64,000 bases of DNA from Carettochelys insculpta (taxonomy: Eukaryota > Chordata > Testudines > Carettochelyidae): contig NC_134158.1 of assembly GCF_033958435.1 (NCBI RefSeq), forward strand, positions 10,170,337-10,234,336, in the 5' to 3' direction. Below, one piece after another: positions 31,195 through 42,100 of this stretch; position 1 is the stretch's first letter, and the number at the start of each line of letters is the position of its first letter. The notes below the pieces were generated by a model. The model worked only from the letters and a program-made list of their open reading frames with translations, did no database searches and was not told the origin of the DNA. The position numbers were made by a program, and so were the translations under genes.

Positions 31195-33960
31195 ATGGTT
31201 AGGGATGGTGGATGGTGGATGGTTAGGGATGCTGGAGCAGACGGCCGGGGGCGAGGGTGGATGGTTAGGGTTAGGTGGATGGTTAGGGATGCTGGAGCAG
31301 ACGGCTGGGGGTGAGGGTGGATGGTTAGGGTGAGGTGGATGGTGGATGGTTAGGTATGGTGGAGCAGACGGCCGGGGGCGAGGGTGGATGGTTAGGGTTA
31401 GGTGGATGGTGGATGGTTAGGGATGCTGGAGCAGACGGTTGGGGGCGAGGGTGGATGGTTTGGGTTAGGTGGATGGTGGATGGTTAGGGATGCTGGAGTA
31501 GATGGCTGGGGGCGAGGGTGGATGGTTAGGGTTAGGTGGATGGTGGATGGTTAGGGATGGTGGAGTAGATGGCCGGGGGCGAGGGTGGATGGTTAGGGAT
31601 GGTGGATGGTTAGGGATGGTGGAGTAGATGGCCAGGGGCGAGGGTGGATGGTTACGGATGGTGGATGGTTAGGGATGGTGGAGCAGACGGTTGGGGGCGA
31701 GGGTGGATGGTTAGGGTGAGGTGGATGGTGGATGGTTAGGTATGGTGGAGCAGACGGTTGAGGGCGAGGGTGGATGGTTAGGGTGAGGTGGATGGTGGAT
31801 GGTTAGGGATGCTGGAGTAGATGGCTGGGGGCGAGGGTGGATGGTTAGGGTGAGGTGGATGGTGGATGGTTAGGGATGGTGGAGCAGACGGTTGAGGGCG
31901 AGGGTGGATGGTTTGGGTTAGGTGGATGGTGGATGGTTAGGGATGCTGGAGCAGACGGCTGGGGGTGAGGGTGGATGGTTAGGGTGAGGTGGATGGTGGA
32001 TGGTTAGGTATGGTGGAGCAGACGGTTGGGGGCGAGGGTGGATGGTTTGGGTTAGGTGGATGGTGGATGGTTAGGGATGCTGGAGCAGACGGCCGGGGGC
32101 GAGGGTGGATGGTTAGGGTTAGGTGGATGGTTAGGGATGGTGGAGTAGATGGCCGGGGGCGAGGGTGGATGGTTAGGGATGGTGGATGGTTAGGGATGGT
32201 GGAGTAGATGGCCGGGGGCGAGGGTGGATGGTTAGGGATGGTGGATGGTTAGGGATGGTGGAGTAGATGGCCGGGGGCGAGGGTGGATGGTTAGGGATGG
32301 TGGATGGTTAGGGATGGTGGAGTAGATGGCCGGGGGCGAGGGTGGATGGTTAGGGACGGTGGATGGTTAGGGATGGTGGAGCAGACGGTTGGGGGCGAGG
32401 GTGGATGGTTTGGGTTAGGTGGATGGTGGATGGTTAGGGATGCTGGAGCAGACGGCCAGGGGCGAGGGTGGATGGTTAGGGATGGTGGATGGTTAGGGAT
32501 GGTGGAGTAGATGGCCGGGGGCGAGGGTGGATGGTTAGGGATGGTGGATGGTTAGGGATGGTGGAGCAGACGGTTGGGGGCGAGGGTGGATGGTTAGGGA
32601 TGGTGGATGGTTAGGGATGGTGGAGCAGACGGCCGGGGGCGAGGGTGGATGGTTAGGGTGAGGTGGATGGTGGATGGTTAGGGATGCTGGAGTAGATGGC
32701 TGGGGGCGAGGGTGGATGGTTAGGGTGAGGTGGATGGTGGATGGTTAGGGATGCTGGAGTAGATGGCCGGGGGCGAGGGTGGATGGTTAGGGATGGTGGA
32801 TGGTTAGGGATGGTGGAGCAGATGGTTGGGGGCGAGGGTGGATGGTTAGGGTGAGGTGGATGGTGGATGGTTAGGGATGCTGGAGTAGATGGCTGGGGGC
32901 GAGGGTGGATGGTTAGGGTGAGGTGGATGGTGGATGGTTAGGGATGCTGGAGTAGATGGCCGGGGGCGAGGGTGGATGGTTAGGGATGGTGGATGGTTAG
33001 GGATGGTGGAGCAGATGGTTGGGGGCGAGGGTGGATGGTTAGGGTGAGGTGGATGGTGGATGGTTAGGGATGGTGGAGTAGATGGCCGGGGGCGAGGGTG
33101 GATGGTTAGGGATGGTGGATGGTTAGGGATGGTGGAGTAGATGGCCGGGGGCGAGGGTGGATGGTTAGGGACGGTGGATGGTTAGGGATGGTGGAGCAGA
33201 CGGTTGGGGGCGAGGGTGGATGGTTTGGGTTAGGTGGATGGTGGATGGTTAGGGATGCTGGAGCAGACGGCCAGGGGCGAGGGTGGATGGTTAGGGATGG
33301 TGGATGGTTAGGGATGGTGGAGTAGATGGCCGGGGGCGAGGGTGGATGGTTAGGGATGGTGGATGGTTAGGGATGGTGGAGCAGACGGTTGGGGGCGAGG
33401 GTGGATGGTTAGGGATGGTGGATGGTTAGGGATGGTGGAGCAGACGGCCGGGGGCGAGGGTGGATGGTTAGGGTGAGGTGGATGGTGGATGGTTAGGGAT
33501 GCTGGAGTAGATGGCTGGGGGCGAGGGTGGATGGTTAGGGTGAGGTGGATGGTGGATGGTTAGGGATGCTGGAGTAGATGGCCGGGGGCGAGGGTGGATG
33601 GTTAGGGATGGTGGATGGTTAGGGATGGTGGAGCAGATGGTTGGGGGCGAGGGTGGATGGTTAGGGTGAGGTGGATGGTGGATGGTTAGGGATGCTGGAG
33701 TAGATGGCTGGGGGCGAGGGTGGATGGTTAGGGTGAGGTGGATGGTGGATGGTTAGGGATGCTGGAGTAGATGGCCGGGGGCGAGGGTGGATGGTTAGGG
33801 ATGGTGGATGGTTAGGGATGGTAGAGCAGATGGTTGGGGGCGAGGGTGGATGGTTAGGGTGAGGTGGATGGTGGATGGTTAGGGATGCTGGAGTAGATGG
33901 CTGGGGGCTAGGGTGGATGGTTAGGGATGCTGGAGCAGACGGTCGGGCGCGAGGGTGGGT
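31195..33960. repeat. Large G-rich minisatellite (~2.77 kb) with 815-bp higher-order repeat
   Basis: The array is built from ggatggttagggatggtgga, gcagacggccgggggcgagg and gtggatggttaggg modules, with basic units of about 60-85 bp. A segment around 32304-32510 recurs unchanged 815 bp later at 33119-33325, and flanking modules repeat in the same order. TTAGGG-like words occur but never as a run of more than two. Confidence 0.96.
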
Positions 33961-34809
33961 CTCCATCCCTGGAGCTAGTTCACAGCGCGTTGGACAGACA
34001 CCAATCAGGGATGGTGCAGACAGCGCTCGGTCCTTCCCAGAGCGCTGGACTGGACTGGCGGCCTCTCGAGGTCCCTTCCAGTCCTCGTGGGCTGTGATCA
34101 CACCTCAGGCTTTTGGGAAATTGGCGTCGTCCGCCCCCCGGGCTCGGTAACGTCCCTTCGAAAAGCGTCTCTGGCTCGCCAGCTCCAGCGGGCCGGGAGT
34201 CGATTCACGTCCACAGCTGGCGGCAGGGTGTTGACGGGTGCAGAGCCTCCCAGGCGCGCTGCTGGGCTGGTGGTTTTAAACGACGTCCTGACCCGGTTGT
34301 AAACGTTCACATCGCTCGCGGAGGCCGAGGGAAGGCCGGGAGCTTTCTCGGCAGGCTCAGGGGCCGGCAGAGACAAGCCGGTCCTCTACCTTTACCCTGC
34401 AGTGCCGCCGGCACTCTGCGTCCAGCCCCTTGCGCAGTTCCTCAGGCGCCCGTGTCCGGGTCCCAGGCAGGAGAAAACCCCCGCGGCTCGGGCAGAGCTA
34501 TTCATAGCCGGGCGGCTCAGAGGCAGCTGCAGGAGCCTGACCTGCTGGTGACCCCTGTTTTGAACCAGCTGCGATTTCAGGCTGACGCACGTGAAGACGC
34601 CCTCGGAGAGCTGCCGGGACCAGCAGCCGAGAGGTGCCAGGTTCAGCTCCTCCCTCACTTGCCCTAACCGCTCTGTGCGCGGTTGTTTGGATTTTATCCT
34701 CATCTCCTGCGGTCGCTGCCCCGGTGTGGATCCGGCGGTTCCTTCGCGATGTTTGTCAGCCCCACCGGTGCTGTGTCTCCCGACGGGGGTCCCCACCAAT
34801 GCCAGCCCC
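33961..34809. other. Unassigned stretch
   Basis: No recognisable gene or repeat body between the minisatellite and the reversed CR1. Confidence 0.35.
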
Positions 34810-35510
34810 TACTCCTGAGCAGAGAGTCACCGACCCCCAGGGCTGGGCGGGACCTCAGGAGGTCATCCACTCCAGCCCCCTGCCCACAGCAGGAGCAACC
34901 CCGACTGAGTCACCCAGCCAGGGCTTGGTCAGGTGGGACTTAAACACCTCCAGGGATGGGGAACCCACCACCTCTCTAGGTAACACATCCCAGGGCTTCA
35001 CCTCCCTCCTGGGGAAAGAGTTTTTCCTAATATCCGACCTGCACCTCCCCCTCTGTGACTTCAGCCCATTGCTCCTTGTTCTGCCGTCTGCCACCGCTGA
35101 GAACAGCCTCTCTAGAGCCCCCCTGCAGGAAGTTGAAGGCTGCTATTAAATCCCCCCCTCAGTCTTCTCTCCTGCAAACTAAAGGACCCCAAGCCCCTCA
35201 GCCTCTCCTCATGGGTCTTGTGCGCCAGCTCCTGAAGCATTTTCACTGCCCTCTGCAATGCGTCCGCGTCCTGTCTATACCGGGGGGCCCAGAACTGGAC
35301 ACAATACTCCAGATGTGGCCTCACCGGTGCCGAGCAGAGGGGAACAACCACTTCTCCAGCTCTGCTGGAAATGCTCCTCCCAATGCACCCCGACGTGCCA
35401 TTAGCCTGCTTGGCTAGAAGGACCCACGGTTGGCTCATACCCGGCCTTTCACCCACCATAATCTGCCAGGTCCTTTTCCACTGCACTGCTCCTTAGCCAG
35501 TCGGTCCCCA
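34810..35510 (-). mobile_element. CR1 LINE, 3' fragment on minus strand
   Basis: Minus-strand frames at 35486-35112 and 35094-34855 give the CR1 RT end ([75 protein letters not shown]). There is one frameshift between them, so it is not functional. Confidence 0.92.
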
Positions 35511-35882
35511 GCCTCTAAGGGGTCCCCCCTCGGCCTTCTGTGCCTCCATGGTGCGGAACGGGAGCTTGGCGATCCGCCAGGGTAGCTCTGAGATCAGGCC
35601 ACTGGAGAACCCCTTCCAATGCGGCCACGTTGCAGGCCCGCCGTGGGGAGTTTGCAGGCGGGTGGGCTTGGTCACAGGGCTCCGACATTCGGAAGCAGAG
35701 CGTCGTCGAGGCCAGCGTAGCCATGAGAATCTCTCTGTCCTTCTGCGCTCGAGTCCACCTCGTTCCCTTTCCGTCTCCTCCTTCCCAAAGGGCCGGCAGA
35801 GGCCAGAGGGGGGAACAAACAGCTGCACGCAAAGAGCGACCCCAAGAGCCAAGAGCGAACCTCCCAGTCGCCTGCAGGAGCC

Positions 35883-36299
35883 ATGGCAGACGCGAACGGC
35901 CGGCAGCAGCCCCGGGGTCTCGGCACCTGCGCCGGCAGCCTGGAGCGCCGGGGGCACCCAGAGATCAGACCCTGCGGGCACAGCATGTGCCAGGCCTGCG
36001 GCCGTCGGCCCTGGGGAGACGTGGCAGAGCCCTTCTCCTGCCCCTGGCGCACGGAGCGTTTGCAGGGGGAGGAATCCGGCTCCGATCCCCAGCCCCGGGC
36101 AGTGGATGGAACGGACGGGGAATTCCCGTTAGCGGGGACAAGTGCGTGGCCCGATAGCGTGTGCGTGTGCCACAGAGCCCAGCAGCGCCTCCTCTGCGCG
36201 GAGCATCAGACCTTCAGCTGTGCCGTCTGCAGGGGGGCCCAGAATCGCACCTCGCACCTGGAGACTCCCGGCGAGGAGGTGGGAGTCAACAGCAGCCAG
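35883..36299 (+). CDS. TRIM-like first exon: degenerate RING plus B-box
   Basis: The ATG at 35883 (gagccATGg) opens 139 codons ending at a strong donor, CAG/GTAAGT, in phase 0. Residues 16-56 have a RING-like layout (C16, PCGH at 30-33, C36, C39, C53), but the second and the last zinc cysteines are missing. Residues 94-125 form a B-box type 2 pattern: C94-x2-H97-x7-C105-x2-H108-x4-C113-x2-C116, then H125, with the expected first His of the final pair replaced by Arg. TRIM proteins are usually E3 ubiquitin ligases and many lie in the vertebrate MHC; the missing ligands make ligase activity doubtful. No coiled-coil exons or B30.2 exon were found. A 23-nt and a 107-nt exon downstream fit the TRIM exon pattern. 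It could be a decaying gene or part of a fusion with the lectin exons. Confidence 0.72.
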
Positions 36300-36342
36300 G
36301 TAAGTGCTTGTGCTGACTGGGTAATTACACCAGCTCCCAGCT

Positions 36343-36900
36343 GCCCCAGCTGAGATCAGGGCCCCGTTGGGCCGGGCGCTGCACAGACACACAGCGAGAG
36401 ACAGTCCCTGCCCCAGCTGAGATCAGGGCCCCGTCGGGCCGGGCGCTGCACAGACACACAGCGAGAGACGGTCCCTGCCCCGGCTGAGATCAGGGCCCCG
36501 TCGGGCCGGCCACTGCACAGACACACAGCGAGAGACAGTCCCTGCCCCGGCTGAGATCAGGGCCCTGTCGGGCCGGGCGCTGCACAGACACACAGCGAGA
36601 GACAGTCCCTGCCCCGGCTGAGATCAGGGCCCCGTTGGGCCGGGCGCTGCACAGACACACAGCGAGAGACAGTCCCTGCCCCGGCTGAGATCAGGGCCCC
36701 GTCGCGCCGGGCGCTGCACAGACACACAGCGAGAGACAGTCCCTGCCCCGGCTGAGATCAGGGCCCCGTCGGGCCGGGTGCTGCACAGACACACAGCGAG
36801 AGACAGTCCCTGCCCCAGCTGAGATCAGGGCCCCGTTGGGCCGGGCGCTGCACAGACACACAGCGAGAGACGGTCCCTGCCCCGGCTGAGATCAGGCCGG
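36343..36900. repeat. 67-bp minisatellite, ~8 copies (reverse of the 17.4-kb array)
   Basis: Units read gatcagggccccgtcgggcc, then gggcgctgcacagacacaca, then gcgagagacagtccctgccc, and are spaced exactly 67 bp. They are the reverse complement of the array at 17438-17795. The array starts 43 bp into the intron after the TRIM-like exon. Confidence 0.95.
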
Positions 36901-37500
36901 GAGCTGCCCACACAGCCGTTGCTCTGAACACCTCAGCAGTAGCAATAGACAAGTCCGAGAGTGGAAAGCTCTTGGTCCTTAGAGCAAATTGAAATTTTGA
37001 ACAAATGGTTTTTAGAGCGAGAAAAGGCCATTTGAAAATGCAGCTTTCTGGAAGTTTGTTACTACGGACAATGAAACTGGGATGAAAAGTTGGATTTCCC
37101 CTGCCCTAAGCAGTTCAACTTGTGTACACTGTACCCGGCCAGAGCGTCGCGCTCTCGCTGCTGTTCCACCTCGTGGATAACAGCCTACTACTTATGCCAG
37201 CTCATGGGCTACCTCTGCTGCAAGAGCTCAGAGGCCAGCCTGAGCAAAGGGATGGGAATTTCGGGCGAACGTTCACACGTTTTTCGTATCCGTGACAAAG
37301 AGCAGTGAGCTGAGCCTGGCTGACCTCCCCCTCCCCCTCCCCTGCGCTCAATGCCACGGCCAACGCATTGGGAGCCCCAAAAACAGAGATCACGCAGAGA
37401 TCACGGGCTCACCGGTGCCGTCTGGCGTGAGCCGCTCCCTGTCCCAGAGGAGCTCTGGGGTCCGGCCCAGGGGTTGAGTTTCCTCTGCTCTCTCCCCTAG
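36901..37500. other. Intron-like stretch after TRIM-like exon
   Basis: Between the minisatellite and the 23-nt exon I expected the TRIM coiled-coil exons (usually ~96 and ~231 nt). A short frame near 36980-37030 (EQIEILNKWFLEREKAI, then stop) is faintly coiled-coil-like and may be a relic. No intact exon is seen. Confidence 0.35.
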
Positions 37501-37523
37501 GGCATCAGGCGCAGCACAGCCGG
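37501..37523 (+). CDS. 23-nt micro-exon of TRIM type
   Basis: A pyrimidine-rich acceptor (ctctctcccctag) and a donor (cgg/gtaagtg) bracket exactly 23 nt, encoding GIRRSTA plus two bases. A 23-nt exon between the coiled coil and the C-terminal domain is a known signature of TRIM genes. The phase goes from 0 to 2, matching both the upstream TRIM-like exon and the next exon. Confidence 0.6.
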
Positions 37524-37816
37524 GTAAGTGACCCCGACTGCTCCCTCCTGAGCTGTGTGGGGCTGGAAGGGGGCTGAGAAACAGGTTCCACCCCTGAGGG
37601 TAAGTTTACACTGAAAAAAGCACAGCACGTTGTCTCCGAGCCCTGGCCGGGTGACTGGGGCTCCCCGGCCTCAGACCAGGGGTTAGTACCGGGGCCTGGG
37701 CTGTGGGAAGGGGCTGCTTGGCTGGAATTCCCCTGACTGCTCAAAGCCTCCCCCAGCCCCGGTGTGAGCGTCCCCCGCACGGCCGGCGTCGTCCCCCCAG
37801 CACTGTGATTTTGCAG

Positions 37817-37923
37817 CAGGGAGAAGTTTCAAACGCCAAAGCCGAGTTCTCCTGCGTGCAGAGACGCAGCCACAGCGGAGCTGGGGCCGCAGGCTGCAGA
37901 CGGGGACCCAGCTGGGCTCGAAG
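37817..37923 (+). CDS. 107-nt linker exon of TRIM type
   Basis: Acceptor gattttgcag, donor cgaag/gtaaag. In the phase imposed by the 23-nt exon it is open and encodes REKFQTPKPSSPACRDAATA then ELGPQAADGDPAGLE. This resembles the conserved stretch after the 23-nt exon in TRIM proteins (a charged start, then P-x-x-x-SP). It ends in phase 1, which also fits the transmembrane exon of the lectin at 39223. Confidence 0.5.
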
Positions 37924-38561
37924 GTAAAGGAAATGATTTGGGGGGGGTCTTAAGCACACCCAATGCAGGGCCACCGGGGAAGGAGGAAGGGAGAGCCACC
38001 ATCTGCAAAGCCACCCGCTGGGGTTAGCACGTTTCCCAGGGAGGGCTCAGAGTGCTTTATGGAGGGGTAACGTGGCAGGTTTTCCAGGCTCTGCGGAGGG
38101 AACCAAACCAGGGCCACGTGCTTCAAACAGGGCTCCTGACAGCTCAGGACTGGGGGGGGCGGTCTTCCACTGTCAAGCACCAAACCCGTCCCACCGAGCA
38201 CGGCTGTCACCACTCTGGCCAGCAAGAAATCACACCAGCAATACCCTCCAACATGCCGGCTTCCCTGGTGCCACCGCCCGTCCCCTCTGCGCACAGAGGA
38301 GGGGTTGTGAAAACCAATCGCACCAAATCCACACGGGTCCTTCCAGCCCCAGAGGGCCAGTCCCATCCCCAGGGCAATGCACACCTCAGATCTGACCCCA
38401 AAGAGGCCGCTGGGCCAGGCCTTTCGCATCTCAAGGTTTATGAATGAGAGGCATAGGCTGAGCGTGCAATGGTGAATACAATCCAGTTACGCACACCGAT
38501 CACCGTGCAGGCCGCAGCAGATGGAAAAGGCTCTTATCGTAAAAGTCTGGAGAGCCTGTCC

Positions 38562-38765
38562 TTGGGGAGGCATAGCTGAGCGGGTTGAGCATTGGCCTGC
38601 TAAACCCAGGGGTTGTGAGCTCAATCCTTGAGGAGGCCATTGAGGGAGTGGGACAAATAGATGCCAGGGATGGGGCTTGGCCCTACCAAGAGGGCAGGGA
38701 CTGGGCTAGCTGAGGTCCCTTCCAGCTCTAGGAGATGTGTATCTGCAGTTCTAGATAGGTAGAAT
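38562..38765 (+). mobile_element. tRNA-derived SINE (cryptodiran turtle type)
   Basis: The head has tRNA-like promoter boxes: tagctgagcgggttgag (A-box region) and ggggttgtgagctcaatcc (B-box region). It is followed by the body with gggacaaatagatgccaggg and the end cccttccagctctaggagat. This resembles the SINEs widespread in cryptodiran turtles. A second, partial copy lies at ~50750-50880. Confidence 0.75.
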
Positions 38766-39140
38766 AAGTCACCAGCCCTTCTGGGCTGAGCTCCTCGCAG
38801 AGATGCCCATGAGCTGGAGTGAAGACCAAGATGGAAGAGCCTCAGGGTCCCCTTTGTCCCTGGCCCACGTTGAGGGAAATCCATTGTTCTCCCTGTGTGG
38901 GAGCCCAGCAGAGATGAAGCCTGTCCCTGGTCTGTCAGGCAGGTGATAAGGCCCTTTCCCAGTGAAGTCTGGCTTCCCTGGCAAGGGGCTGTGGTCACAC
39001 CTCTGACTGACGTCTCCCTGAGCCTAAAGTCCTGGGGCAAACAAAGAACAGTGCTTGGGGCACCATTTTCACCTTCATTCAAAAGCCACCAACGCCCCAA
39101 GAGGAGGTCAGTCCTGTTTTGCAGAGGGGTATCTAGCACC

Positions 39141-42100
39141 ATGCTGCATTCCAGCCCTAGGCTCTACCCCCCGGAGCGTAATCCCCCGAGGGATTTAAAC
39201 AGCTTTCCTGCTCCCCTCGCAGGCGACCCCCCTTTCTCCAGGATCCAGACGTTGATGGCATGGACGATCCTTCTCCTCTTCCTAGTGGCTATTGGGGGAC
39301 TGAGTGCCACTATATTCGTTTTCGCACGTGAGTAGAAAGGGCTTGGGCTGACTCCGTCTACACGTCTCGGTTACTCGTCCGGTCTGCCTCTTTCTTTGCT
39401 CTCTCCGGTACAAGTCCAGATCCTGGCCCCCTCCAAGCTCCTTCCGGGGTGTAAATGGGATGCAGACACCTCCCTGGTTGAATTCACCTTCGGTAGGAGA
39501 GATCCCCACGAGCGTAGACATCCCTGGCACAGGTAATGTCAGGTTACATGGAATCACTGTATTAAACAGGTGGGGAGTATTACAAGAAAACCGATGCAAG
39601 CGATAGCCCCAGACTTCTACCCAGCTCATGCTCCAACTTTGCCTCATTTGAGCTGTGTCTACACGTGCACGCTACTTCGAAGTAGCGGCACCAACTTCGA
39701 AATAGCGCCCGTCGCGGCTACACGCGTTGGGCGCTATTTCGAAGTTAACTTCGACGTTAGGCGGCGAGACGTTGAAGTCGCTAACCTCATGAGGGGATCG
39801 GAATAGCGCCCTACTTCGACGTTCACGAAGTAGGGACCGTGTAGACAATCTGCGTCCCGCAATGTCGAAATTGCTGGGTCCTCCATGGCGGCCATCAGCT
39901 GGGGGGTTGAGAGATGCTCTCTCTCCAGCCCCTGCGGGGCTCTATGGTCACCGTGGGCAGCAGCCCTTAGCCCAGGGCTTCTGGCTGCTTCTGCGGCAGC
40001 TGGGGATCTATGCTGCAGGCACAGGGTCTGCAACCAGTTGTCAGCTCTGTGTATCTTGTGTTGTTTAGTGCAACTGTGTCTGGGAGGGGCCCTTTAAGGG
40101 AGCGGCTTGCTGTTGAGTCCGCCCTGTGACCCTGTCTGCAGCTGTGCCTGGCACCCTTATTTCGATGTGTGCTACTTTGGCATGTAGACGTACCCTCACA
40201 GCGCCTATTTCGATGTGGTGCCGCGCAACGTCGAAGTTGAACATCGACGTTGCCAGCCCTGGAGGACGTGTAGACGTTATTCATCGAAATAGCCTATTTC
40301 GATGTTGGCTTCACGTGTAGACGTAGCCTTGCTGACCAGGAACCAGGGGGACGATAGCAAGTGTGAAAAATTGAGACTGTGGATGAGAGCAGCAGAGCCT
40401 AAAACCCCTTCCTGTTCTTCTGCCCCCAGCACAGCCCATTGTCTGGAGCTGGCCCCAGCTTGCCTGATCTGGTCCACGAGGCTCAGAGTTCCATATCTCC
40501 GATACCACCATGGGCCTGGTGCTATGGAGGAGACTCCCGAGCCGTGGGGGCCAGCTCCATACCAGCCGTGGTCCAGAGCCGGGCCGTGGGCCAGGGAGTT
40601 CCCACCCCTGCATGAAGGGCTCGTGTTAGGAAGATGGGGGTCACTTGTTCCCCACACACAGCAGGGCAAGACACAACGGGCCCTGTCTGCAGCGGGGAAG
40701 GGTTATGCTGGACACTGTGGGAAACTTGTGCACTCTCGGGGCAGCACAGCTCCGAAGCCGCTTCCCCTGGAGGCTGGGGATCCCGGTCGCTGGAGGTGTT
40801 TAAGGCCAGGTTGGACGAACACCAGTCTGGGCCAGGCTGGGTGTACGTGGCCCTGCCCCAGCAGACTTGATGACCTCACGTTGTCCCATCCAGCCAACAT
40901 TTCTACCATTACAGCCGCGTCTCCCTTAGCCCTGGCGGGAAATTCCCTGACCGTTCCCGCAGCCCCAGTGTGACATCCGCAGGGACGGGAGAGCCTGGAC
41001 CGGCTGTTATCACTTGTGTATTCCCAGGAGCTTCAGTCAAGCCTGATGGGCCCGAGCCACAAGCATCTGCTTCCCCCTGCTGCCCAGAAGGCTGGCTGGG
41101 CGCCCTGGGACACTGCTTCTACCTTTCCGAGGAAGAGGGGACCTGGAGCACAGGCCAGAATTACTGCACGTCTCACACCGCCTCCCTGGCTGCACACGGC
41201 AGCTTCCAGGCACTGGTACGATGCAGCTGTCACTATGGGATAACGGCAACGGACCAGGCTGGGCACAGCAGAGGGTGTTGGCATTAGGTGGGGACACACA
41301 ATACCAGCCAGAGCCCTGCCCATAAGTTAAACCCCGCCGACAACCTCTGCCCCACCCACAGCCTACGCCCCTCTCACTCGTGACGCCAAGCATTGCCCTT
41401 TGGCAGCGGTAACCAGCCCTGTTTTAAAGAAAAGGCCCAGCCCCACCCCAGACGTGATGAGATTCGGCATAACAGCTGTGGCGTTAGTAAAGCTCCCCCT
41501 AGAAGCAGAGGTTGTTGGCCGCCCAGTTGTACTCACATCACATTTTTTCCTCTGCAACCGCGGGGCTGGGAACGTTTTACACATTTAATGGGCAGCCGAG
41601 AGTCTGATCGATTCCCAGGGCACGGGACTATGCTCTGACTCTAACGATGAAACTGCAAGAGATGGCGACCCCAGGAGGGGTTACATGTCCAGGTGCTGTC
41701 GTGAGGTTCGGATCCTACGCCCAGTGGAGAGGGGCGGGACATGGGCCATGTCGCTACGTGATTGGCTCAGGCTTTCTGCAGACTCAGGCAGGCGTGGCTG
41801 TATCACTTTCAGTTCTCGTTTACAGCCACATGGGGTGGAATATATGAATTTATTCTAGGGTAGCAGGCCTAGAGATTGCAGTGAGTGATCAGGGCACATT
41901 GAGCTATGGCATCATTGTCTAGACGGTATGGAGGAGATTATTGAGTGAAAACAGATGCCAATTACAGTCCCAAACAAGCAGATACCTACACAGCTCGCCC
42001 GCCAGCTTTACCTCTGTTGTTGACCAGGGACTTCCCCATCCAGTTTGTGACCCTGTGCGTCTAGCGGTGGACTGAGACACTCGTACAGACATGTCACGAA

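Noticed and set aside
31195..33960. Interstitial telomere repeat (TTAGGG words)
   Set aside because: The words occur singly or twice within a larger minisatellite unit, never as a pure tract.
17438..36900. CRISPR-like array from regularly spaced 67-bp repeats
   Set aside because: There are no unique spacers, the repeats are contiguous, and the genome is clearly eukaryotic.
38250..38447. Possible first coding exon for the lectin (ATG near 38252)
   Set aside because: The only GT at its end (aag/gtttat) is a weak donor and the frame stops soon after; the ATG at 39141 or the upstream phase-1 exon are better starts.
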